A stretch of DNA of 64,000 nucleotides, from NCBI GenBank assembly GCA_025200525.1, contig CM045762.1, positions 107,844,682 through 107,908,681 on the forward strand, written 5' to 3'. The DNA comes from Camellia lanceoleosa (Eukaryota > Streptophyta > Magnoliopsida > Ericales > Theaceae). The notes under the pieces are model-generated. The model was not told the origin of the DNA. It did no database searches and saw only the letters and a list, made by a program, of their open reading frames with translations. Shown in pieces: positions 35,512 through 46,766 of the stretch (positions are counted from its first letter, which is position 1; each line of letters begins with the position of its first letter). The translations under genes and the position numbers were made by a program.

Positions 35512-35695
35512 GTAAGTAAAATAGTGGAGCTGAAGATGAAGAGGCAGCAAAACAGGGGACGAAGTGAACGAAGATGGTGGCTAGGGTTTCGATGAACAGA
35601 TTGGAAGTGTAGAGAGTGAGGATATATAGGATATCAACCAATTTGACATCGGGAGTTGAAAAAGGGCAATGATGAAAAAGGAAGCTCATCGATTA
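35163..35695. repeat. Tandem duplication (~285 bp), each copy led by microsatellites
   Basis: Copy 1 (35,163-35,450) and copy 2 (35,451-35,695) both run (TA)n, ACGTGAACAGAGAGAG- or ACACGAACAGAGAGAG-type (AG)n, then GACTTGGTAAGTA/GACCTGGTAAGTA. Both also carry GATGAAGAGGCAGCAAAA, GATGGTGGCTAGGGTTTCGA and GGGCAA(C/T)GATGAAAAA. Copy 1 also carries a (TG)n stretch. The duplication lies just inside the right CACTA subterminal region. On the minus strand both copies contain a similar short open frame of no known family. Confidence 0.8.
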
Positions 35696-35749
35696 AGGAA
35701 ACGCGTTTTTGATTTAGGAAATTCAAAGCTACGTAGTTTTGTTACACAA

Positions 35750-36019
35750 TATATCATTTTTCCTTTTTGTGACCACAATTTACTGGTCGCCAAGGGTTTT
35801 GACATCCCACCTTTTCTTTTTCGCTCTCCCGCCATTACTTTCCGCTACCACATTTTATATTTGGTTGCAAAAAATTACTTATTGGCCACAAAAAAATCGT
35901 TGGTTGCAAAAACACAACTCATTTGTGACCAAAATAAATGTTGGTTGCAGATTAGTGTGCTTCTTGCGACTATCTCAAAAAAGATGGTCACCAAAGATGT
36001 TTTTTTTTTTCTTGTAGTG
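35750..36019. repeat. CACTA right subterminal repeats and terminus
   Basis: Repeated GTGACCA, TGGTCGCCA, TTGGTTGCAAAAA and GATGGTCACCAAAGATG words in both orientations lead into a T run and the terminal CTTGTAGTG. They mirror the motifs at the left end (16,620-16,650 and 23,757-24,245). Confidence 0.75.
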
Positions 36020-36345
36020 TTAATAAATCATCAAGTCAATTAACATTTTTTAATGATATTATAAATTTGTTTCAATTAATAATTTAAGTAATTTTATTAT
36101 TATATAGGAGATCAATTATGAATTTTAATTTTTTAGTTAATTCTGTTAAACAAAAAATTCTGATAATGGAGTATTTGTAATTTTTCAAATAATAGGAGGC
36201 AATCTGTATTTTAAGCAAATCTCAGAGAGTATATTTGTAATTTACCCTATGTAATACTACCACTGAGGTATGTAGGTAAATTGGCCACATCAATAATTTA
36301 TTTATTTATTTAGAGTTAAATTTATTTTACCTCTTTGTCATGTAA

Positions 36346-37087
36346 GGGCTAGAACACTTTACCTTCATATCGCTCAAATATAACCAGAAAGCCCTCATGT
36401 AATTTTAAACTAAAGTCCTACCGTTAGTTTTTTCATTGAAACTAATAAAAGGTGTATTACACACATTACTTTTTAGAGTGAGTTTTGTTTTCTGAAAAAT
36501 TATAATGAAATTAATACAACAAAAGGACAATTTTACCCCCATTTTCTCTTAACCTAAAAATAGATTAATATGTTAATTAAAATAAAATAAATTAAACTAA
36601 AACATAATTAAGAATTGATCTAAAATATAAAATATATTTAAGAAATGATCTAAAACATAATAAAATCAAAATTAGATTAATATGTTAGAAATTATAATAA
36701 ATAATTAAGAATTTAGAATTAATTGTGATATAAAATATAATTAAATTAAAATTAGATTAGAAAGTTAGTAATTAGAATAAATAGTTAAATATTTTTAAAA
36801 TTAATTATGATCTAAAATATAATTAAATTAAAATTAGAACTAAAAACATAAGAATTACAATAAATAATTAAGAATTTATAATTAATTATGATTTGATTGA
36901 ATTAATACTAGACATTATAAATTATGCGTATGATAGATGAAAAAGAAAAGAAAAGAATAAAAAATATAAGGTTTGAGGGCATTATAGTCATTTCACATAT
37001 ATAGTTAATAGTGTTAATGGTTACATTTTATTCCAGTAGGAGGTATGTGGTTATTTTTAAAAGATAGAGAGTAAAGTGCTATCAAGC
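36346..37087. mobile_element. MITE-like element with imperfect inverted ends
   Basis: Left GGGCTAGAACACTTTACC...TAACCAGAAAGCCCTCATGTAA; reverse complement of right GCTTGATAGCACTTTACTCTC...AATAACCACATACCTCC. The ends resemble the MITE nested at 14,617 (ACTTTAC and AATGACCACATAACC), suggesting a related family. The interior (about 36,600-36,890) holds three ~95-bp A/T-rich tandem units with TAATTATGATCTAAAATATAATTAAATTAAAATTAG. No target duplication was fixed. Confidence 0.5.
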
Positions 37088-37135
37088 AATCTATATATTA
37101 TATAAGAAAAATAAACTTTTTAGCGAGAAGCCTTC

Positions 37136-38610
37136 TAGGAGCTCCAAATCCTCATTTTAATTTTCTTGATTATTTTAATTTTAAACAATTAAGAAAATTT
37201 GCTAACTTTTATTTGATAATCCAACATTAAGAAAAGAAAGAAAAAAAATGAGTTATTTTACTCATATAAAGTAAATCATTTTATACTCTTATCTCATTTA
37301 GTGAGGAGCATTGTGAGAGTTACAGTATCTCAAATTAATTTCCTTGATTTTCTTAATTTTAAACAATTAAGAAAATCTCCATTGGCTAACTTTTATTTTA
37401 TAATCCCACATTGAAAAAATTAGAAAAAAAATAAATTGTTTTACTCATATAAAATGAATCTTATATTTCCATCACATTTAATATTGTAGTTTTGTGCATG
37501 TTTCAATTCAATACAGTTTAAATTGTAAAAGTTTAATTAATTAATTATGAACTAGCCAATTAGGAAAAATCATTTTTAATTTGACTGATTAGTTGGTTTG
37601 ATCGCGATTTTAGCGATTTTATACTTTTATTTGATAATCCTAGATCGGAAAAATAAAAAAAATTAAATAGTTTTACTCATATAAAATGAATCTTATATTT
37701 CCATTACATTTAATATTGTAGTATTATGCATGTTTCAATTCAATATAATTTAAATTGTAAAAGTTTAATTAATTGTTATGAACTAGCCGATTAGGAAAAA
37801 TTATTTTTGATTTTACTGATTAGTTGGTTTAATCATGATTTTAGTGATTTTATACTTTTATTTGATAATCTCACATCGAGAAAAGAAGAAAAAAAAAATG
37901 AGTTATTTTATTCATATAAAGTAAATCTAATACTCACATCCTATTTAGTGATGAACCTTGTGAGAGTTTTGATATCTCATATTAATTTTCTTGATTTTTT
38001 TCATTTTAAATAATTAAGAAAATCTCCATTGGCTAACTTTTATTTGATGAATCTACATCAGAAAAATAAGAAAAGAAGAAGAAGTTATTTTACTCTTAGA
38101 AAATGAATCTTATACTCTCATCCCATTTAAAATTGCAATGTTGTGCATGTTTTAATTCAATATAATTTAACTTTTAAAAATTTTAATTAATTAATTATGG
38201 AATAATTATAATTAACTAATTAATAAAAATGATAATTTTTAAATAATTACGATAATTGTAATGTTGTGCATATTTCAATTAAATATGTTTCAATGTTACT
38301 CTTATTGCTTCTTAATACAAAAAATTATGAGATAATTATGATAATTTTAAATTTGTATTTAAAACTTATAAATTATAAGATAGATTACTATAATTTTATA
38401 TTTATATTGTGTAAATTTTAAATTTAAATTAATAGACTGTTTTTCATATTTAGTGATAGTTTAAATTTTAATAAAATTAAATTAAAAATTTTAATTAATT
38501 ATTTTTTGTGTAAGCTGGTTAGTTTTTTAACCTAACTGATTATGTGAAACCATTTTTGTTTTGAATGATTTGTTGGGTAAACTGTGATTTTAGTGGTTTT
38601 ACATGTTACA
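37136..38610. repeat. Higher-order tandem array of two related unit types
   Basis: The word ACTTTTATTTGATAATC recurs at 37,205, 37,389, 37,623, 37,853 and 38,035. Spacing is 184, 234, 230 and 182 bases. The short type (A) carries CTCATTTAGTGAGGAGC...GAGAGTT and AATCTCCATTGGCTA. The long type (B) carries CACATTTAATATTGTAGT, TGCATGTTTCAATTCAATA and GAACTAGCC. The order is A-B-B-A, then an expanded B-like copy. Function unknown; it lies about 700 bp upstream of the polygalacturonase gene. Confidence 0.75.
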
Positions 38611-39288
38611 ATGATTCTTTCTTACTCAGTAAGTTTTGAAAATTTATTTAATTATTTCCCTTTTAAAAATCAATATGATAATTTTTTAAAATTTATATAT
38701 TTTTATTCGAAAATAATGAAGTATTTGAACTATGTCATTTTTTTTTATAACAAAATATAATTTTAATTATTAATTGTCAATACAACAATTTTAATCTATT
38801 TATACTATATATTATAGTAAAAGAACATTTGAATCAAAACCCTTAAATTTATATATGTAATTTTATTTACGAGAGACAAAATATAAAAAAATAAAATATA
38901 TTTACCGTGTTTTTAATAAATAATATATTATTCTATCTTGTGCATAACACGAGTGATATGCTAGTACTAGATGGGAGGTAAAATGAATTTTACCCTATTA
39001 TTTGAAGATTTGTATTTTTTTTTTTTTTTTCTTTTTTCTCCTAAATTTATTCTCATATTTTTTGCACAATTTCATTATAACCATGTAAGGGAGAGGATCT
39101 GCATACACCTATATGGGCAATGAAAAATTTCCTATTTAAAAAGACCGGTTTGGAAAGTATGCCTTATAAAATAATGGAAATTGAACGTGCCTACCAAATT
39201 CCGTTGGGTATATACTATATGTTGTTTTCAATAATTTTATGTAAAAAATAAATAAAAATTCCAAACAAGGCACTCAAAACTCAAAGCC
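38611..39288. other. Upstream region of the polygalacturonase gene
   Basis: AT-rich DNA with no element ends recognised. A candidate TATA box for the downstream gene is annotated separately. CTTATAAAATAATGG at about 39,163-39,177 is a weaker alternative. Confidence 0.4.
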
Positions 39289-39294
39289 TATAAG
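39289..39294 (+). promoter_or_regulatory. Candidate TATA box of the polygalacturonase gene
   Basis: TATAAG about 95 bases before the start codon, which would place transcription start near 39,320 and give a ~65-base leader. The leader includes a (CT)n tract (39,350-39,369), a common feature of plant 5' untranslated regions. The position is plausible but unproven. Confidence 0.45.
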
Positions 39295-39383
39295 TGCCCC
39301 TCAAACTGCATCAACTCGTCACCACGATCTACTTCTTCCTCCAACCATCTCTCTCTCTCTCTCTCTCTAAAAAAAATACGAAA

Positions 39384-41685
39384 ATGGTGCAAGCCATGAC
39401 TTCTGTTCTGACACTAGTGTCAATGATCTTCTTGTATGAATCGTTGTTAGCAAGCGCAACACCAACATACAATGTGGTTAGTTTAGGAGCGAGAGGAGAT
39501 GGGAAGACAGACTCAAGCAAGGCGTTCTTGAGTGCATGGGATGGAGCTTGTGGCTCGGCAAACCCGGCTACGATATACGTGCCTCAGGGAAGGTACTTGA
39601 TTGCATCCAAAACAATATTTGTTGGGGACACCTGCAAGAACACTGCCATCACCGTTCGCATCGACGGCACTCTTGTGGCTCCCTTAGATTACAATGTCCT
39701 CGGAAATAGCCTTAACTGGATTGTATTTGAGAATGTCCATGGTGTTTCTATCTATGGTGGTACACTTGACGCTCAAGGTACTGCTTTGTGGGCTTGCAAG
39801 GCTTCCGGCAAGAATTGCCCTGCTGGTGCTACGGTAATCTTTTACTTTAAATTACTCTTCTGTCTTTTTCTACCCTTACTTTGGTTGAGGGGACTGCTAT
39901 CCTTTCACAACAGGACTCCCCAGTCATTTGAAAAAAAGAAACTAGGTGTTATAGAAAACTTCCAATTTTCAAAAAAAAAAAAAATAAATAAATTACTTTT
40001 TGGTCCACTATAAGTTCTGGGTCTTCAGCGGCAGTGCAAAATTGATTCAATAACACCACTAGTGGCAATGCTATTCTGGACACTGAATAACTATTATGAG
40101 TAATGAGATCAAAGTGATCTTTGACTCTGTGATTTGGGATACACTTCGCTCCAATTTTGGGTAAAGCAGATTTCTATCCATATACATATACCAAATTATT
40201 GCAACATATATTATATATTCCTAATATTGGTTATTGTAAGCTAGTATTATAGGTCAACCATTCGCTTTCATTAGTGATTTTGTCTTGTAAAACGAATTTT
40301 TTTTTTTTTTTTTCCTTTCTAAACAATAATAAAATAAAATAAGACAAGCTTGATTATTGCTTCTCCAATATCAATAGTTATATTTAGTTGCTTTTTTTAT
40401 TCTTAGATGATTGATTGAAGTAATTAATTGGAAAATTAAACTGCAGACCCTAGAATTCACAAATTCAAACAATGTCAAGGTTAGCGGATTAACATCACTG
40501 AACAGTCAGATGTTCCACATTGTGATTAATAGCTGCAACAACATCAAGTTACAAGGAGTGAAGGTGTTGGCGGCAGGAAACAGCCTAAACACGGATGGCA
40601 TTCACGTTGCAGGATCATCCGGTGTCACCATTTTGAGCTCCAAGATTGCTACTGGAGATGATTGTATCTCAATAGGTCCAGGCACTACCAATTTGTGGAT
40701 TGAGAGCATTGCCTGCGGCCCTGGCCATGGGATTAGGTAAACATTGCTTTTATATTTCCAACATTTTGTTCGAGTCTTATCACTTGCAATATATCTTTCC
40801 CTTGTGTTATTTCCCCATACCCCTTGTATGAAAAAGAAATAAAATTATTATATTTTGGTGCAGCATTGGGAGTCTAGGGAAGGACTCGCAAGAATCGGGA
40901 GTGCAAAATGTGACAGTTAAGACGGTTATATTTATGGGTACACAAAATGGTTTGAGGATAAAAACATGGGCCAAGCCCAGCAATGGATTTGTTAAGGGTG
41001 TGCTTTTCCAGCATGCTACCATGGTTAATGTTCAAAATCCTATTATCATCGACCAAAATTATTGCCCTGGCAACACAAATTGCCCTAATCAAGTAAGATT
41101 TGTTATGTGTTTTTATTTTTATTTTTATTTTTATTTCTTTTATTTTATCAAGTTTTGTTTTGGGGTGTTTAAAAATAGTAGCAATTTTCATTTACACACA
41201 TCATTATTTGCTAAGCATCATACAAGGTGACGTAGGGGAGTTTTTATTGTTAGGGCCCTTGTTCATGTCACATTTGTGCTGGATGACCTTAATCCCATTT
41301 GTTAAAAATGAAACTAAATGAAACACCTCTTCTCCCCAGTCCCTATGTTAAAAAGTTAAAACCCAGCCTTCCCATAATTGGGTGATTGTTTGTACATTTG
41401 GAATTCACCCAACTAGTATTTCCTTCGATTTTAATACTTTTTTTTATTATTTTATATATTTGGCAGGTGTCGGGTGTGAAGATCAGCGATGTGACATATC
41501 AGGACATTCATGGGACATCAGCGACAGAAGTTGCTGTGAATTTTGATTGTAGCAAACAACATCCATGCAGCAAGATAATATTAGAAGATGTGCACCTCAC
41601 ACATATGAATCAACCAGCTCTAGCTTCATGTGTTAATGCTGAAGGAACTTCTTCAGGTTCAGTTCAGCCCACAAGTTGCTTGTAG
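39384..41685 (+). CDS. Pollen-type exopolygalacturonase (GH28), four exons
   Basis: Hydrolyses galacturonic acid from pectin in the cell wall, secreted. Exons 39,384-39,833, 40,447-40,736, 40,864-41,092 and 41,467-41,685 are joined by GT-AG introns of phase 0, 2 and 0. They give 395 codons plus stop, the usual family length. A signal peptide spans residues 1-25 (cleavage after ASA). GH28 motifs are intact: NTDGIHV (198-204), GDDCISIG (220-227), CGPGHGISIGSLG (240-252, spanning intron 2) and RIKTW (278-282). These supply the three catalytic aspartates (200, 221, 222), His244 and Arg278/Lys280. The IIIDQNYCP motif and VQPTSCL ending match plant pollen exopolygalacturonases. No frame break was seen. 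Expression in pollen is inferred from the clade only. Confidence 0.93.
39834..40446 (+). other. Intron 1 of the polygalacturonase gene
   Basis: GTAATC at the donor and CTGCAG at the acceptor, 613 bp, phase 0. It contains A and T homopolymer runs (39,968-39,983 and 40,299-40,313). Introns 2 (40,737-40,863) and 3 (41,093-41,466) are also GT-AG. Confidence 0.9.
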
Positions 41686-42177
41686 CTACTTGCAATGGTG
41701 GAGAAAAAGGTTAAAAAGGAAAAGCATATGTTTTTATCCCACTAATTATTTTTGTCACACAAATGTGTAGTTTAAGTTTGAGTTTTACAGTATAATATCT
41801 CAAAAAATTGAACGTACTTGCTTGAGCCTGCGGCGGTATCAGCCCAATAATGGGCCTAGAGCCTGGCCTTATAAGTGCCTGTAGTTGAGTTCCCATTTTT
41901 GGGGTTAACCCAAGAAAATTACTGTAAGAGCATTTGCTTTTCTTCAATGAATTAATTATTACTTTAATCTTATTTTCCTTCTGTGGCTTCAATGTTGAAC
42001 TTTTTTTTTTTTCCAACAACAGTGAGACAACAATTTTTACCATCATCTTGCACTTCCAAAGAAATTTGCCTTTCTATGTTAATATAACCAAAATAAATAA
42101 ATAATTTATTGTGTGAAATTGTGGATAAAATGTAATTATATTTGATCTATATTTCACCTACTTTTTCTTTCTCCCTT
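41686..42177. other. 3' flank of the polygalacturonase gene
   Basis: Probably holds the 3' untranslated region; AATGAATTAATTATTAC (41,945) and AATAAATAAATAATTT (42,091) are possible polyadenylation signals. No other gene was seen. Confidence 0.4.
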
Positions 42178-42730
42178 GGGGAGGTTGCTGTGCATTAGGG
42201 AGACTGCTGCACCGAGCCTCATTTCGACGATCTGAACTGTTTACTTTTTAGAAGACATCAAAAGAATATGCCCACAAAAATTCAAGTTAATCGAATATGG
42301 GTATCCCTTTCATCAATTCATGTTTGTATTCAGATTTATACTTAAAATTAGGGGTGTCGTGTTGTTTTCGTATCGTGTCATATCATATTCGTATTCAAAA
42401 CAATCCAACAGTAACATGACCCATTTAATTAAACGTGTCAATTATCTTGCTACTGACGTGACCTACATAAAATCGTGTTAACACTAACATGACACGCTTA
42501 ATACTATTAGCAAAAGTTCATGTTTTAAATTATAAGTAAATTGTACTGCCTAATTAAAAAATGAAATAAAATTTTGTTTTACACACATGCATAAGAATAA
42601 TTTTTTAAATATTGACACACAATGAGAATATATATGCCAATATCTATTAAGAATATTCATCACTAATCCATTACACATCCAATCTAAACTAATATCGCTC
42701 ATTAATATTTAAATATCGCTCATTACTGAG

Positions 42731-44470
42731 GAGGAGGTCTAGGCAGCCATAAGAGACTGCAATGGGAATAAAGCCCCAGGGTCAGATAGATTCAATCTCA
42801 TGTGCTTTCAGAAGCAATGGAAAGAGATTAAAGGTGAAGTGCCTAACTTTATGAAAGAATTCCATATCAATGGCAAATTGGCCTGAGGTTTAAATAGTAC
42901 ATTCATTACTCTCATCCCAAAGAAGGAAAAAGCTGTCAACTTCAAGGATTTTAGACCTATTAGCTTGGTTGGTTCAGTGTACAAAATTCTTTCTAAAGTT
43001 CTTACAACTAGACTTAAAAAAGTTATGCCTCTTGTAATTGGAGATGCACAATCAGCTTTCTTGGGTGGTAGGAGTATTCTTGATGGAGTGTTGATTGCTA
43101 ATGAGGTTGTGGATGGATAACACAAATCTAAGAAAGCAGGACTGTTACTCAAACTAGATTTTGAAAAGGTTTCTGATTCCATCAATTGGGGGTTCCTTTA
43201 CTCAATGCTTGCAAATTTTGGGTTTGGTTCCAAATGGATCTCTTGGATTAAGGAATGTATTTCATCTTCAAGGATTTCGATACTTGTCAATAGTTCACCA
43301 ACCAAGGAGTTTAGTCCTCAAAAAGGTCTTAAGCAAGGTGATCCTTTATCACAATTTCTATTCAATTTAGTTACAGAATCACTCAATATACTCCTCCAGA
43401 GAGCTAGGGAGTTAAGATTGCTTAAAGGGGCAATCATTGGAAATAACCATGTTCAGCTCTCCCATCTTCAATTTACGAATGATTTTTTATTATTCTGTGA
43501 GGTTGATTTGTCAGAAGTTCCTAGCTTGAAAAGGATTCTCAGATGTTTTGAAATAGCATCAGGGCTTAAAATCAACTACCATAAAAGTGTGGTTTGTGGG
43601 TTAAATATTTCTACCTCTGCTCTTAATGAATTTGCCTCTGTGCTGAATTGCAAGACTCAAAAATTACTACTTAAGTACTTGGGTTTACCACTGGGTGTTA
43701 GTCCTAAGAGAAAGAAGACATGGCAGCCTGCCATTCAAAATTTCAAAATGAGGCTTGGTGGTTGAAAAATGAGGCTTCTATCTTTTGCAGGAAGGTTGAC
43801 CTTGGTGAAAGCAGTTTTGTCAAGTCTACCAATTTACTTCTTGTCTCTGTTTAGGTTGCCTGAAGGAATAGCTACAGAGATTGACAAAATTCAAGCTTCA
43901 TTCTTATGGGGTGGCCTGGATTCGAAGAGGAAAATACACTTAGTGAAATGGTCAGAGGTTACCAAGAGCATCAATCAAGGTGGGCTAGGTATTAGAAGAA
44001 TTAGAGATGTGAATGTGTGTTTACTTCTCAAGTGGTGGCGGAGGTTTGCCTATGAACACAACTCATTATGGAAGAGAGTTATATGCAGTAAGTACAGATT
44101 TCCGGAAGGGCACTGGTTTCCATCTCTGATCTCAGGCATCAATTTTTCCAAACTTTGGAGTGACATAATAGCAGCAACGGAACAAAAGGACTCTCTCTTG
44201 CAATACTATGTTAATAACCTACATTTAAGAGTGGGCAATGGATGCAGAATTAGGTTCTGGCATGATAGATGGTTTGCAAATATCTGTCTCAAATATGACT
44301 TCCCAAGGCTTTTCCGTTTGTCCTCTGATAAGGAGGGATCACTCAAGGACTTTGTGGATCTCTCATACTCCTCGGGATCTAGCTACTCAATTTTAGGAGG
44401 CTCCTATTTGAATGGGAAAATGAGGAATTACACAGACTCATTGGCACTTTATCAGCAGCACCTGAATTAA
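42731..44470 (+). pseudogene. LINE-2 reverse transcriptase fragment
   Basis: Reads GNKAPGSDRFNLMCFQKQW (42,757-42,815), [20 protein letters not shown] (42,909-42,968), [40 protein letters not shown] and KGLKQGDPLSQFLFNLVTES. The active-site stretch is HLQFTNDFLLFC where FADD is normal, so the first catalytic aspartate is Asn. Stops occur in the first 400 bases and at 43,763, after which the thumb and connection continue (43,769-44,470: RLTLVKAVLSSLPIYFLSLF, GGLGIRRIRDVN). Inactive. The sequence differs enough from LINE-1 to be a distinct copy of a related family. Confidence 0.88.
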
Positions 44471-44586
44471 ATATGGAGGTCCAAGATAGTGGTGTGTAGT
44501 TAGCAGCAAAGCCAGGCCAGTCTCTTGTCTCTGTTTTTTACAATCATACTAATCTCATTTTTGGCTGTAATGATAGCACCAGTAAA

Positions 44587-44802
44587 TTGGTATGGATCAA
44601 ATATATTCCACCCAAAGTGCAATTCTTTGGTTGGCTTGCATGGAAGTGTAGGGTCAAAACATCAGTGTTCTTGCATCGGGTTGGTATTTTAAATTGGTCT
44701 ACATCCACTATGTGCATCTTTTGTAAAACTCAGCAAGAAACAAGTGAACACGTACTACTTCTTTGCCATTTGGTGTGGAGGCTATGGTCTGGCCTACTGT
44801 AG
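44587..44802 (+). pseudogene. LINE-2 zf-RVT domain
   Basis: KYIPPKVQFFGWLAWKCRVK, FLHRVGIL, MCIFCKTQQETSEHVLLLCH and LVWRLWSGLL: the C..C...H...C zinc-binding domain of LINE ORF2 C-termini. A VPVVALWSIWKNINECLF-like stretch follows in another frame (about 44,905-44,960), the normal end of ORF2. Confidence 0.85.
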
Positions 44803-45443
44803 TGGTGGGGGGCTGTTTGGGTGGTACCAAAATCCATCGAAGGCCTGCTACAGTGGTGGGCAGGGCACTACTGCAATAAAGAGGAAAAGAGAATTTGGCG
44901 TGTAATACCAGTGGTGGCTCTTTGGTCCATATGGAAGAACATAAACGAATGCCTTTTTGAAGAATCTCAACCTAAGATGCTAGAACTATAGGAGCTTATT
45001 ATCACCAGACTTGCTATCTAGTTAAAGGTTGTATCCAAGGAGTCTCAATTCTCCATTTATGATTTCCTCTATAACTTCAAGAAAATTAGATTCTGTGAGT
45101 TTCAATTCTCCATTTATGATTTCCTCTATAACTTCATGCAAATTAGATTCCGTTTAGGTGGTCTAGTGTAGGGTGTCTGCTTTTGTTTTCAAGACGTTGT
45201 CATTATTCATTATTTTATTTATTGTTTTTTGGGGCATTTGGAATTGGAATCTCTCTAACTCTCTTGGGAGGTTGTTGCTGCACATGCTTAGCCTTGTTGC
45301 CCATCCCAAGTTTTGTATCTTCTATCTTTAATAAATTTCCATTTTGCTTGCTGCTCAAAAAAAATAAAAATAAATAAATAAATAAATAAAAATAAATATT
45401 CAATAAAATTTTAAAAGCAAAACAAGTTTTCATCCAATTTCAA

Positions 45444-45555
<112 letters not shown>

Positions 45556-46528
45556 TTATAGCTATGCCACATCAAAAAACAAACATTGTTGTGATTATTT
45601 CATATTGACTTCTGCCATAAAAACACTGCGCCACACATTAAAAACTTTTATATCTACAAATCTTGATTTTTGCCGATTTATCATTAATTTAGGGTTGCAC
45701 TTCATTAGGTATACATTATATAGAGATTTAATTTTTATTCAAACAGATGATAATGAATTACTCAAGATCTTATGATTACTAAATTCAAGTTGTATTCGAG
45801 TTACATGTGAATCAATAGTGGGTTGGTGTCAACGTGTTAATACAAATTTTTGCACGGATCAAAAGTCTCCATTTCGGATTTCGCATGTTCAACCTAAACA
45901 TGACCCATTTAATATTCGTGTTTCTAGGTGTGTCATATTCGGGCCTGAGTAAAATAATGATTAACCCTAACTCTCTAATTACGTATGCGATTTGAGTCGT
46001 GTTAATGGGTTATGTGCCAAATTCTCACCCTTATTTAAAATTAAATTCACCATTCAATTTTTAGATACAAACATGCTTTTATGAAAGGGATACCAATGTC
46101 CGATTAATTTGAATTTTTGCAGTGTATTTTACTCGATGTCTTCAGATTGTCAAAATAAGGCTTGGAAAAGGCTCCATTGGCTGCGCAATACGTGTAGCAG
46201 CCTCTCCAACCCTCTAAATCTCAACCCAAATACATGAACCAAATACAACATTATTGTGTGAATTCATAGGACTTCTCATATTCAATCTAAAACATAAATA
46301 TTCTACTTTGAGGCCAAAGGTGATTAAAATGGCTCTTGATGCATAAAATTACATATCAAGTCATAAAATGCAACTAAAACATGTAGCTATTTAGAAATTG
46401 ATAATTTAACTTGGTTTATCCTATATCATTTAGAATGAACAATTGGCCTAACAAGGTGTGCCTTCTCTCCATTCTTCTTCTTCTTCTTCTTCTTCTTTTG
46501 GTATATATATTAAAATACATGACAAGCT

Positions 46529-46766
46529 TGATAAAAACGATAGATTGATTACATTGAATGAATTATCATTACATAGAAACTGATATATATATATATATAT
46601 CAGTTGTATTACAAAACAAACTAACTACATACTAACAACCTAACTACTTGTCTAACTAACTAATGGAATCTAGTTACAAGGGAATTATTACAGTACATCT
46701 CAGAAGTATGGTTCTTATGCAACACTAATTCTCTTCTTTATAGCCTGTGGACTATCTTCCTTATCA
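46529..46766 (-). repeat. Copia-3 3' LTR (238 bp)
   Basis: On the plus strand it runs from TGATAAAAACGATAGATTG to CTTCCTTATCA. It contains a pure (TA)n stretch (46,583-46,600) where the partner LTR has an interrupted one. Confidence 0.85.

Larger units (their letters stand above)
16611..36019 (-). mobile_element. CACTA (En/Spm) transposon with nested insertions
   Basis: The right end reads CTTGTAGTG (36,011-36,019) after a T run, i.e. CACTACAAG on the minus strand, the classic CACTA terminus. The left end reads CAACAAGAAATAACAC (16,611), a CACTACAAGAAA terminus with two bases missing. Both are flanked by TTA (16,608-16,610 and 36,020-36,022), the 3-bp duplication expected. Inside both ends are arrays of GCGACCA/GGTTGC words typical of subterminal repeats. 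A transposase-associated N-terminal domain lies at 26,221-26,499 on the minus strand. Removing the nested copia (~7.1 kb) and LINE (~6 kb) leaves about 6.2 kb. Probably non-functional. Confidence 0.7.
42728..45395 (+). mobile_element. 5'-truncated L1-type LINE (LINE-2)
   Basis: Starts abruptly inside the reverse transcriptase (GAGGAGGAGGTC...) and ends with a CAATAAATTTCC-like TTTAATAAATTTCC, GCTTGCTGCTC and an A-rich (AAAT)n tail at 45,357-45,395. 5' truncation is the usual product of target-primed reverse transcription. It lies inside the long-TIR element, so it is younger than that element. The left junction shows AATATCGCTCATTA twice (about 42,700 and 42,714), possibly junctional filler. 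Confidence 0.82.

Noticed and set aside
35154..35689. Minus-strand frames with long Ser-Leu and His-Thr runs
   Set aside because: The runs are translations of (AG)n and (TG)n microsatellites within a duplicated non-coding segment.
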